Positions 1 through 6,764 of a stretch of 7,689 nucleotides of DNA are shown one piece after another. The DNA is from JAWPNA01 sp045402695 (lineage in GTDB: Bacteria; Acidobacteriota; Polarisedimenticolia; JACPZX01; DASXTC01), in NCBI GenBank assembly GCA_045402695.1, contig JAWPNA010000448.1, forward strand, positions 1 to 7,689, given 5' to 3'. How positions within the stretch are numbered: position 1 is the first letter of the stretch; each line of letters begins with the position of its first letter. A program made the translations under genes and the position numbers. The notes beneath the pieces are model-generated. The model did not search any database and was not told where the DNA came from. It saw nothing but the letters and a program-made list of their open reading frames with translations.

Positions 1-16
1 TGTGCTCTTCCGATCT
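1..16 (+). other. Illumina adapter remnant (not genomic)
   Basis: The first 16 bases, TGTGCTCTTCCGATCT, are identical to the 3' end of the Illumina TruSeq read-2 adapter. The last 13 bases are shared by both TruSeq adapters, and the extra TGT specifies the read-2 arm. The adapter abuts open coding sequence, as expected when an untrimmed read was assembled into a contig end. Genomic sequence probably begins at base 17. Any residues translated from bases 1-16 are artefactual. Confidence 0.95.
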
Positions 17-17
17 G

Positions 18-1760
18 TTCCAGGCGGCGCAGGACGCGCTGCTGTCGAACCTGCGGGCCGACGCGCGGGTTGACTTCCACTTCCGCATCGGGACCGGCTC
101 GACCTTCGACGTCACGTTGATCAACGCCTTCTACCTCGAGCCGAAGGTCGGGGCGGAGTGGGAGCAGAAGGAGTTCTTCGTCAACGGCATCAAGTGGCGT
201 TCGGATCGGATCCCGGAGTTCCCGTTGCCGCAGCCCGAGAAGGTCGTGACGCTGCCTCTGGACATCTCGCTGGACAAGAGGTACGCCTTCCGGCTCGCCG
301 GCGAGGAGACGGTGGACAGCTACGACTGCTGGATTGTGGAGTTCGATCCGCTCGATCCTTCCGGATCGCTGTACAAGGGACGGGTCTGGATCGACAAGAA
401 AAGCTACGCTCGGGTGCAGATCGCTTCGGTGCAGACCGGCTTGGCAGCCCCCATCATTTCCAATGACGAGAAGGACTCGTACCGCCCGCTGGCCGGCCCG
501 GCGGGGGTGCAGTATTGGCTCCTGAGCCGCATCGACGGCCAGCAGGTCTTCTCCACGGCCGGCCGCAACCTGGTCGTCGTGCGCGAGGTGACGCTCTCCA
601 ACCACGTGATCAACGATCAGGGCTTTGCCGATCTGCGGCAGAAAGCGTACGCGTCGAATCACCAGATCCTCCGTGACACACCGAAGGGGCCGCGCTATCT
701 GGAGCGCACCGAGGACGGCAACCGCGTCGTGAAAGACGAGCTGGATCCGGACAACATGTTCCTGGCCGGCGGGGTCTACTACAACAGGGCGGTGGATTTT
801 CCGATCCCCCTGGCCGGCTTCAACTACTACAACAGGAACCTGGCGGGGAAGGGGATCCAGGCCAACGTCTTCTTCGCCGGACTGCTGCTGTTCGCCAACG
901 TGAGCGACCCGTCACTCTTCGGCACACACCTGGACGCCAGCGTCGATCTGTTCGCCCAGGGGTTCTCCACCACCGACCGGCCCGTGAGGGACGGGGAGGA
1001 GGTGGAGAAGGACTCGGTGGATCTGACCTCCCAGAGCCTGTACGTCGGAGTGGGCTGGCCGTTTCTCGATTACTGGAAGGTGAAGCTGAACGCCGGCCTG
1101 GAGTTCCAAGGATTCAGCCGCGACCAGGAGACGCGTCGCGAGTTCGTGCTGCCGAAGGACACCTACGTCACCACGGTGGGTCTCGAAGGGGAGTTCAACC
1201 GGAAGGCATGGGCGGTCACCGGCTCGATATCGTTCGGTAGCCGGGGCGACTGGAGACTCTGGGGGGACCCGAACAACCTGGGCACCCCGCGGCAGGAGTT
1301 CTTCGAGGGATCGAAGGATTACGTCCTGTACGAAGGCGTCGTCTCGAAGGACTTCTTCCTGCCACTGAACCAGAAGGTGCACGCGGCGGTGACCGTGTCG
1401 GGCGGCTCCGACCTGGACCGGTTCAGCAAGTACCACTTCAGCTTCTTCGGCAACCGCGTCCGGGGGTTCTCCGGGGCCGGCATCCGGTACACGCAGGGGG
1501 CGCGCGCGCAGGTCCAGTACGCCTTCAACCTGGGTCAGCTCGTCCGCTTCGACGCGACCCTCGACCATGCGCGCGTGAAGGACGGCCAGTTCCCGTCAAG
1601 CGAGTATCAGAACCTGACGGGCGTCGGCCTGTCGGGGCAGACCATCCTGGGGCCAAACCTGATCGTGAGCCTGGACTGGGGCATCGCGGTCGCTTCGGAC
1701 GTGGATCAATACAAGGGCGACCAGGAGGTCCTGCTGACCATCCTGCGCTTGTTCAAGTAG
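18..1760 (+). CDS. Outer-membrane beta-barrel protein with N-terminal LolA/LolB-like domain (5' partial)
   Basis: The reading frame is open from the contig edge, so the true start, signal peptide and some N-terminal sequence are missing. A TTG at 117 is inside the frame and is not a convincing start. Of 580 visible residues, about 50-200 resemble the LolA/LolB lipoprotein-sorting fold: alternating strands around YDCWIVEFDP (about 102-111) and a GRVWIDKKSY strand (about 121-130). From about 250 to the end the protein is rich in aromatic, amphipathic strands with polar loops, typical of an outer-membrane barrel. It opens with an N-x-x-G-K-G type strand (NRNLAGKG) and contains VRGF at 481-484, some 96 residues from the C terminus, where Omp85/TpsB proteins carry their loop-6 motif. 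The end (LRLFK) has Phe next to last and is not a textbook beta-signal. No POTRA repeat is visible. Membrane location is fairly safe; the Omp85 link is inference. The substrate is unknown. Confidence 0.75.
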   Translation, partial: FQAAQDALLSNLRADARVDFHFRIGTGSTFDVTLINAFYLEPKVGAEWEQKEFFVNGIKWRSDRIPEFPLPQPEKVVTLPLDISLDKRYAFRLAGEETVDSYDCWIVEFDPLDPSGSLYKGRVWIDKKSYARVQIASVQTGLAAPIISNDEKDSYRPLAGPAGVQYWLLSRIDGQQVFSTAGRNLVVVREVTLSNHVINDQGFADLRQKAYASNHQILRDTPKGPRYLERTEDGNRVVKDELDPDNMFLAGGVYYNRAVDFPIPLAGFNYYNRNLAGKGIQANVFFAGLLLFANVSDPSLFGTHLDASVDLFAQGFSTTDRPVRDGEEVEKDSVDLTSQSLYVGVGWPFLDYWKVKLNAGLEFQGFSRDQETRREFVLPKDTYVTTVGLEGEFNRKAWAVTGSISFGSRGDWRLWGDPNNLGTPRQEFFEGSKDYVLYEGVVSKDFFLPLNQKVHAAVTVSGGSDLDRFSKYHFSFFGNRVRGFSGAGIRYTQGARAQVQYAFNLGQLVRFDATLDHARVKDGQFPSSEYQNLTGVGLSGQTILGPNLIVSLDWGIAVASDVDQYKGDQEVLLTILRLFK

Positions 1761-1802
1761 ACCCCCCCGCACCTCCGCTCCGAGAATAGTCCAAGATTTC
1801 CT

Positions 1803-1830
1803 GGAACTCTTCCCGCCCCACCGCCGTTAT
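1803..1830 (+). promoter_or_regulatory. Candidate ECF-sigma-type promoter of the STAS gene
   Basis: In the 113-base gap before the STAS gene, GGAAC (1803-1807) is followed after 17 bases by CGTTAT (1825-1830). GGAAC-N16/17-CGTT is the general pattern recognised by several ECF sigma factors. It would give a leader of roughly 35-40 bases carrying the GGAGGG ribosome-binding site. The match is by eye and short; no sigma factor gene is in view to support it. Confidence 0.3.
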
Positions 1831-1873
1831 TGTTCTCGAACACCGGCAAGAAGCGATGCGGAGGGCGATGGCG

Positions 1874-2221
1874 ATGAGCATCAAAGCGAACAGGGGCGGT
1901 CGGACGGTCAGGCTTACGCTGAAGGGGGCCATGGCCCAAGGCAACGGCAACGGGTCACTGAGAAGGGCCGTCGCGCAGGGCCTGCGGGCCGGCGCCTCGC
2001 GCATCGAGATTGACGCAAGCCACGTGAGGTTTCTTGACGCGGCCGGACTGGGCGAGCTGGTGGCCTGTCGGGCCATGGCTGAAGACGCGGGCGCTGAATT
2101 CAGGCTGGATGGTGTGCGGGGCAAGACGCTGGAGTTGATCGCGATGACGGGCCTGGACAAGGTCCTGATCCGCAGACCGCGATCGAAGGGCGTGCACCGC
2201 CTGACCTTCCGGGTGGCCTGA
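1874..2221 (+). CDS. STAS-domain protein, anti-sigma-factor-antagonist-like, without the phospho-Ser
   Basis: A 115-residue single-domain protein with the STAS fold seen in SpoIIAA and RsbV: strand VRLTLKG (12-18), helix LRRAVAQGL (29-37), strand RIEIDAS (43-49), the core turn FLDAAGLGEL (53-62), helix to about 72, then FRLDGVRGKTLELIAMTGLDKVL (76-98). Members normally bind an anti-sigma kinase and are switched off when the Ser just after the conserved Asp is phosphorylated. Here D55 is followed by A56-A57, so that switch is absent. The start at 1874 is chosen because GGAGGG (1860-1865) lies 8 bases upstream; ATGs at 1856 and 1868 are in frame but poorly spaced. No kinase, phosphatase or sigma factor is adjacent. 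It could be a constitutively active antagonist or an STAS subunit of some other complex. Confidence 0.85.
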   Translation: MSIKANRGGRTVRLTLKGAMAQGNGNGSLRRAVAQGLRAGASRIEIDASHVRFLDAAGLGELVACRAMAEDAGAEFRLDGVRGKTLELIAMTGLDKVLIRRPRSKGVHRLTFRVA

Positions 2222-2277
2222 AACCCGCGGGAAGGGCCACCGTATCTAAACCATCATTGAGGGCTGCGCGCCGGACG

Positions 2278-2307
2278 GAACCCGGATCCCCACCCCCCTT
2301 CGGGTTC
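2278..2307. repeat. Inverted repeat in the gap between convergent STAS and M16 genes
   Basis: GAACCCG (2278-2284) and CGGGTTC (2301-2307) are perfect 7-base inverted arms around a 16-base C-rich loop, in the 149-base gap where the two genes converge. The position suits a bidirectional terminator. Neither side is followed by a T tract, so an intrinsic terminator is not well supported. The same stretch has four C runs (2281-2319), giving G runs in the transcript of the M16 gene. No other feature is seen in this gap. Confidence 0.3.
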
Positions 2308-2370
2308 ATCCTCCCCCCCAACCCTGAACGTCCGCTGCGCGCAGCCCCAATACACCCCGCCAAGCCTCGA

Positions 2371-3681
2371 CTACGGGATCGCATCTTCCGCCTTCATGAT
2401 CTCGAAGTCGCCGGGGGTGAGGCGCGGCCCATGGGAGCCTGGGCCCGGGCCCCGCGCGAGCATGTCGTGGATGAACGATTCCGTATCGGGCACCACCGCC
2501 ACGATTGCCGCCCGATCGGGGAAGATGTGCCGCGCCACCGCGGCGCGCATCGTCTCGGGCGCCGCGAGCCGCAGGGAAGCCGGGAGCCGCTGCGCGAATC
2601 CCGGCATCCGGTCCAGGAAGTCGCGCAGGGCGAGGGAAACCGCCCCGTCGATCGTCGCCATCCTCGATGTGTCTTGTTTCTCGATCTCCCCGCCCGTATC
2701 CTCGGTTCCCGATGCCCCGCCGCCGGCCTTCAGATCCCGCATGCGGCCCAGCGCATCGAAGGCGGCGGCTGCGGCCTGAGGCGGCCCCGTCTCGATCAAC
2801 ATGAGGAAGGACTGCCGGCGGCGGGGCGAGGGGTCGTTCTCGCCGATCGAGATCTCCTCTCCCATCGGCTGAAGCGCCCGCAGCAGGCTGATGTAGTCAG
2901 GATGAGCCCGCGCCACGTTGAGCGGGTGCCCGATCGCGATGTGACTGCGTCCCGCGGAGGGGGATTGCACGAGCACCACGCGCGGGCTCGCCAGGAAGGA
3001 AACTGGCCCTAGGAAGCGTGCCGGCTCGCCGTCGGGAATCGCGGCCAGTTGCTTCCTGATCCCGGCCGCCAGGCCCGGGCCCACGCCACCCGCCAGAGCG
3101 ACCACGATGTTCCCCTTGCGGTAGTGCTCACGGTGGAAGCCGAGAAGATCATCCCGCGTGATGCGATCGAGGCCGGCGATCCGTCCCGCGGCCGGATGCG
3201 CGTAGGGCCCTCCGCGAAAGACGAACAGATCGAAGGTCTCCCGCGCCAGGGCGGCCGGGTCCGACCGCAGCGCCTCGACGAGCGCCTTCTGCTCGGAGCG
3301 CGCCGTCTCCAGCTCGGAGGCCTCGAAGGAGGGCTTGAGCAGGATCGCGGAGAGGATCTCCCGCAGATCATCCAGGCCGCGGGGAGGGACCGACCCGGAG
3401 AACGTCGTGGTGTCCTTGCCCGTGGCGACGTCGAGCGCGGCTCCGATCGCGGCGAGGCGATCCTCGATCTGCCGCCGGGGGAGTCCCGCCGCACCGCGCC
3501 GCATCACCAGCGAGGTCAGGGCCGCCAAGCCCTCCTTGCCCGGGGGGTCCTCGGCGCTCCCGCTGTACACCATCGCGCGGATGTGGGCGAGGGGCTCCTC
3601 GGGCCGGCGCACCTCGATGACGTTGATCTCGGTGAGGCTGAGGATCGCGGAGGCCGCCGCGGCCGGCAACAGGAAGATCAC
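2371..3681 (-). CDS. Non-catalytic M16 (pitrilysin-family) peptidase homologue
   Basis: A 436-residue protein with the M16 layout: an N-terminal half (about 17-160) and an M16_C-like half (about 170-420) starting with the typical RITRDDLLGFHREHYRKGN-type segment (173-191). Active members carry HxxEH after a GLA turn; here GLAALTSLV (51-59) gives A54, S57 and L58 in place of His, Glu and His, so zinc binding and proteolysis are not expected. E136 lies near the third-ligand position. The region that normally holds GG-x-x-SRL and LRE-x-x-GLxY is shortened (about 268-300), and a Gly/Thr/Glu-rich insert follows (319-341). Start: GTG at 3681 has GGGGAG four bases upstream; an in-frame GTG at 3693 lacks a ribosome-binding site. 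The N terminus is hydrophobic but lacks basic residues, so export is uncertain. Inactive M16 subunits often pair with an active one; none is visible here. The frame is intact, so it is not an obvious pseudogene. Confidence 0.8.
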   Translation of the reverse strand: MIFLLPAAAASAILSLTEINVIEVRRPEEPLAHIRAMVYSGSAEDPPGKEGLAALTSLVMRRGAAGLPRRQIEDRLAAIGAALDVATGKDTTTFSGSVPPRGLDDLREILSAILLKPSFEASELETARSEQKALVEALRSDPAALARETFDLFVFRGGPYAHPAAGRIAGLDRITRDDLLGFHREHYRKGNIVVALAGGVGPGLAAGIRKQLAAIPDGEPARFLGPVSFLASPRVVLVQSPSAGRSHIAIGHPLNVARAHPDYISLLRALQPMGEEISIGENDPSPRRRQSFLMLIETGPPQAAAAAFDALGRMRDLKAGGGASGTEDTGGEIEKQDTSRMATIDGAVSLALRDFLDRMPGFAQRLPASLRLAAPETMRAAVARHIFPDRAAIVAVVPDTESFIHDMLARGPGPGSHGPRLTPGDFEIMKAEDAIP

Positions 3682-3706
3682 ATGGCTCCCCACAGGAAGG
3701 GGGGTG

Positions 3707-3712
3707 AGTATA
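3707..3712 (-). promoter_or_regulatory. Candidate -10 element for the M16 gene
   Basis: Read on the minus strand this is TATACT, five of six matches to TATAAT, in otherwise GC-rich DNA. Transcription would begin near 3700, giving an 18-base leader that contains the GGGGAG ribosome-binding site and favours the GTG start at 3681 over 3693. No good -35 element is seen 15-18 bases further upstream, so this remains tentative. Confidence 0.3.
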
Positions 3713-3719
3713 GCGCAAG

Positions 3720-3748
3720 GCGACCGGGTCCAGCGGGGCGGTTATAAT
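3720..3748 (+). promoter_or_regulatory. Candidate sigma-70-type promoter of the rhomboid gene
   Basis: A perfect TATAAT lies at 3743-3748, with GCGACC (3720-3725, three of six matches to TTGACA) 17 bases upstream. The predicted transcription start is about 3755, essentially on the ATG at 3756, which would make a leaderless mRNA; no Shine-Dalgarno sequence precedes that ATG. The in-frame ATG at 3747 overlaps the -10 hexamer and would not be on the transcript. It is back-to-back with the M16 gene's candidate -10. Confidence 0.45.
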
Positions 3749-3755
3749 GCGCGGC

Positions 3756-4772
3756 ATGTTCCGCTGGATCGTGGACGACACCCGCGCTCTCATCTCCGAT
3801 GCGAAAGCGCTTCTCACGCGCCTCGGGACGAGGTGGCAGTGGTTGCGGATGCGGTCCCGCCATCGCATCGAGGAGACGGCCGCCGATCTAGAGAACGTGC
3901 GTCGCGGCGCCGCTGTCCGCACGCGTATGTGCCGGGAGTGCCGCGCGCTGATTCCCGTTTCTGCGCGCGCCTGCCCTGAATGCGGAGAGCCGCCCGGCCG
4001 CCCCGTGACACGGGGCATGGCGCGCGTCGCGGAGCACATGATGCCGGGGTTCATTTCCGCCAGCTCCTCCATCCTGACGCTCAACGTCGTCCTTTATGGG
4101 CTCACCCATGCGCTCTCCTCGGGACTCGATCCACGCGCCGCGGGTCCAGCCGGACCCTGGAACCTCACGTTGATCGCCCTGGGAGCCAACGTGCCCGCCT
4201 TCGTGGTGAACGGAGAGGTCTGGCGGCTGCTCACGATGGTGTTCTTGCACGGCAACCTCCTCCATCTCCTGATGAACAGTTGGGCGTTGCTCGCGGTGGG
4301 GCCATTGGTGGAAGAGCTGTTCGGCCCCAGGAAGTTTCTCTTCTTCTTCGTCGCCACGGGAATCTGCGGGAGCCTCGCCAGCCTGTGGTGGCGTCTCGGC
4401 GAGAGGTACCTGATCCCCGGCATCGGGGCCTCGGGCGCCATCTTCGGGCTGATCGGGGTGGCCGCTGTCTGGGGATGGAGGCGCGGCGGACGGGTGGGGG
4501 AGGGGATCAAGGGGCAGATGGCGCAGTGGGCCATGTACGGGCTCGCGATGGGCTTCCTCATTCGGGGCACCGACAACGCCGCGCACGTCGGCGGCCTCGC
4601 CGCCGGCGCACTGCTGGCGCTCGTGATCGGAGACGGCGCGCATCGCAGCGCCGCCGGCGCCAGGGTCTGGGAGGCGATCGCCTGGATATGCGGCCTGGCC
4701 GTGCTGGGAGCCTTCGCGATGGTGGCCTTCAGGTACGAGACGGTGATGCAGTTGCTGACTCGATCAGTCTGA
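3756..4772 (+). CDS. Rhomboid-family intramembrane serine protease with N-terminal zinc ribbon
   Basis: A 338-residue protein. Residues 1-100 are soluble and basic and include a four-Cys zinc ribbon, C59-x2-C62 and C73-x2-C76. The rhomboid core follows: a first membrane segment near 105-123, the W156-R157 motif, H165-x4-H170-x3-N174 (oxyanion region), GASG with the catalytic S226, and AHVGG with the catalytic H277. Further hydrophobic segments lie near 194-212, 226-241, 255-270, 276-292 and 307-325, the last giving a 6+1 topology. All catalytic residues are present, so it should cleave membrane proteins within or near the bilayer; substrates are unknown. ATG 3756 is preferred to 3747 because the latter lies in the putative -10 box. 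The 3' end overlaps the stop of the convergent glycosyltransferase gene by 9 bases. Family assignment is firm; the ribbon's role is unknown. Confidence 0.95.
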   Translation: MFRWIVDDTRALISDAKALLTRLGTRWQWLRMRSRHRIEETAADLENVRRGAAVRTRMCRECRALIPVSARACPECGEPPGRPVTRGMARVAEHMMPGFISASSSILTLNVVLYGLTHALSSGLDPRAAGPAGPWNLTLIALGANVPAFVVNGEVWRLLTMVFLHGNLLHLLMNSWALLAVGPLVEELFGPRKFLFFFVATGICGSLASLWWRLGERYLIPGIGASGAIFGLIGVAAVWGWRRGGRVGEGIKGQMAQWAMYGLAMGFLIRGTDNAAHVGGLAAGALLALVIGDGAHRSAAGARVWEAIAWICGLAVLGAFAMVAFRYETVMQLLTRSV

Positions 4773-6755
4773 AGGGGAGAAGACCGATTCGGGAAGCGCA
4801 TGAAGGGCTCCTCGTCCGGGAGCCAAGCGCAGGATGTGCACTTCCTCACCGTCCTCCTCGGAAACTCCGTTTTCCTCCTGGAGGGTCGGCTCGCCTGGTC
4901 CCGGCAGCGGGAAGCGGACTTCGTAGCGCTTCTCGTCACGATACATCTGCAAGGCCAGCATGATCTCGGTGCCCTGCCTCTCCACTTCGATCATCTCGAT
5001 GCGTGCGCCCGGCAGAAGCGAAGCGGCGCGCGCCTCGGCCCAGGCGAGATCGATGCGGGCCGTTCCGAAGATCTCGGCGATCTGGCGGCGCTGGCGCGGA
5101 CCGAGCTGGTTGCTCACGAGATAGTGGTCGTGCGACTCCGCGAGCACGTAGAGCGGCATGCCGGCCTTGTGCTGCATGGCGGGCAGGTCCCGGTGCCGGG
5201 CCACCACGAAGGCCCGCGTATCTCCTGCGAACCTGGAGAAAAAGTCCTTCTCGCTCAACACGCCGCCGCCTTCATTCTTGTCGTAGGTGCCGACCTCGAT
5301 GTCGTCGCTGTGAAAGGAGACCAACTCAACAGTGTCCCTCAAGTAGAACGGAAGGCCGCGCAGGTAGCAACGATAGCCGTACACCTTCTCGGCAGGTGTT
5401 CTCTCCTCGCGCAAGACTTGCGCGAAGTGCCGGCTCTCGTTGTAGAAGTTCACTCGTCCCGCCACCGCGAGCGCGCCGTAGCAGGCCGCCATCCACAGCA
5501 GAGCCGCGGCGCCAGCGCCCGCCAGGATTCTCCCCTGCCGCACGAGCAGGAACCCCGAGAGGAACGCGGCGGCCGCCAGAGCGCCCACCATCGCCCAGAC
5601 AGGCCAGGCCACTTCGGCCCGCACCTTGAGCATCCAGTCCTGACGGATGCCCCAGATCGACGCCGTGCCGATGGCCAGCACGATCAGGAACATTCCCGGC
5701 CACCAGAGGTGCTTTCCGGCCAGAGCTTCTTTTCTCAAATCGTGGTCCAGCGCCGCCGCCATCGCGAGGGCCGCAGCGGGAAAAACGGGCAGGATGTAGA
5801 GAGGCAGCTTGGAGCGCGCCGCCGTGAAGAACAGCAGGCCCGGCACGATCCACGAGAAGATGAAGGCCGAGGCTTCGGACCGCGGGAGCGACAAGACCCC
5901 GCGGAGCGGCCCGTGCGTTCGCGCGAGCTGCGCGGGCAGGATCAGGCTCCACGGGAGCATCCCGAGGGAGAGCACGGCGAGGTAGTAGTACGACTGGCCG
6001 GAGCGATGGTGTACGTCGCTGGCGAATCGCGCCAGATGCTCGTGCAGGAAAAAATAGGCAGGAAACTCGGGATGCCTGATCGACACGAGGACGAACCAGG
6101 GTGTGGCGATGGCGAGCGACAGGAGGGCGCCCCCCAGCCACGGCACTTCGCGGCAGCGATACCACCGGCCTCGCAGCGTGAGAAAGCAGGCGATCATCAT
6201 CGCCGGGAGCAACACGCCGACCAGACCCTTTGACAAGACACCGAGGGCGGCGGCTGCAAACATCAGCAGGTACCACCAGGAGCCTCGCGGCACCGCCCGC
6301 CAGCCCTTCAGGAAGGCGAGCAGCGTCAGGGTGAGAAAAAAGGTCAGGCCGAGATCGAGCGTGAGGATGTGGCTGCTGACGAAAAAGCCCGCCGCCGACG
6401 CCAGCACCAGCACCGCCAGCAGCGCACGGCGCTCGTCGAACAAAAGCCGGCCGATCCTGTGGACGAAGAAGAGCGTCCCCGCAGCGAAGAGAAACTGACC
6501 GAACCGCGCTCCGGTCTCGTTACTTCCCCAGAGGGTCAGCGAGCCCGCCGTGACCCAGTAGACCAGGGGAGGTTTGTCCAGGAAGACGAACCCATTCATC
6601 CGCGGTGTGATGAAATCCCCGCTGTCGAGCATCCGCTGGGCCACATCGGCGTAACGCCCTTCGTCCCTGTCCCACAGGCCCCAGGGAGAAGTCTCCAGGA
6701 GGAAGACGAAGACGCCCAGCAGGAGAACTCGCGAAATGACCCGGATGGTGTTCAC
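4764..6755 (-). CDS. ArnT/PMT-like membrane glycosyltransferase (GT-C fold)
   Basis: A 663-residue multi-pass protein of the ArnT/PMT type (PMT_2 family), which transfers a sugar from a polyprenyl-phosphate carrier to an acceptor such as lipid A on the periplasmic face. After the first membrane helix (8-20) comes DRDEGRYAD (29-37), holding the acidic pair expected in the first periplasmic loop, then LDKPPLVYW (59-67), LTLD (131-134), LSKGLVGVLLP (174-184) and RSKLPLYILPVFP (314-326), all hallmarks of ArnT-like enzymes. About a dozen hydrophobic helices run to about 433; a soluble domain follows, with a polar extension from about 545 that makes it longer than typical ArnT (about 550). No arnA/B/C/D-like gene is adjacent, so donor and acceptor are not known and no symbol is given. 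GTG 6755 is chosen since it begins a basic-then-hydrophobic N terminus; an in-frame TTG at 6788 would add 11 unlikely residues. No clear Shine-Dalgarno precedes either. Confidence 0.88.
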   Translation of the reverse strand: MNTIRVISRVLLLGVFVFLLETSPWGLWDRDEGRYADVAQRMLDSGDFITPRMNGFVFLDKPPLVYWVTAGSLTLWGSNETGARFGQFLFAAGTLFFVHRIGRLLFDERRALLAVLVLASAAGFFVSSHILTLDLGLTFFLTLTLLAFLKGWRAVPRGSWWYLLMFAAAALGVLSKGLVGVLLPAMMIACFLTLRGRWYRCREVPWLGGALLSLAIATPWFVLVSIRHPEFPAYFFLHEHLARFASDVHHRSGQSYYYLAVLSLGMLPWSLILPAQLARTHGPLRGVLSLPRSEASAFIFSWIVPGLLFFTAARSKLPLYILPVFPAAALAMAAALDHDLRKEALAGKHLWWPGMFLIVLAIGTASIWGIRQDWMLKVRAEVAWPVWAMVGALAAAAFLSGFLLVRQGRILAGAGAAALLWMAACYGALAVAGRVNFYNESRHFAQVLREERTPAEKVYGYRCYLRGLPFYLRDTVELVSFHSDDIEVGTYDKNEGGGVLSEKDFFSRFAGDTRAFVVARHRDLPAMQHKAGMPLYVLAESHDHYLVSNQLGPRQRRQIAEIFGTARIDLAWAEARAASLLPGARIEMIEVERQGTEIMLALQMYRDEKRYEVRFPLPGPGEPTLQEENGVSEEDGEEVHILRLAPGRGALHALPESVFSPSD

Positions 6756-6764
6756 GGCGGCGTC

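Noticed and set aside
912..1568. Minus-strand open frame (218 codons) opposite the barrel gene
   Set aside because: Shadow of the barrel coding sequence: Arg/Glu/Val-rich composition, no domain, no start signal.
1802..1816. Sigma-54-like GG-N10-GC spacing upstream of the STAS gene
   Set aside because: The GG and GC spacing fits, but the rest of the -24/-12 consensus is missing; the overlapping ECF-type pattern is a better match.
2257..3012. Plus-strand open frames opposite the M16 gene (2257-3012 and 3049-3747)
   Set aside because: Arg/His/Pro-rich low-information sequence with no domain; the minus strand encodes the M16 fold throughout.
3888..4643. Minus-strand open frames opposite the rhomboid gene (3888-4643 and 3368-4084)
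   Set aside because: No domain or start signal, and the rhomboid motifs on the + strand leave no doubt which frame is used.
4800..6233. Long + strand open frame (477 codons) opposite the glycosyltransferase gene
   Set aside because: Composition is rich in Arg, His, Gln and Glu with no recognisable domain, it has no ribosome-binding site, and it lies wholly opposite a gene with clear ArnT-family motifs. GC-rich DNA commonly leaves the antisense frame open.
4764..6755. Naming the glycosyltransferase arnT
   Set aside because: Family motifs fit, but no arn pathway genes are nearby and the C-terminal extension differs from characterised ArnT, so substrate identity is not supported.
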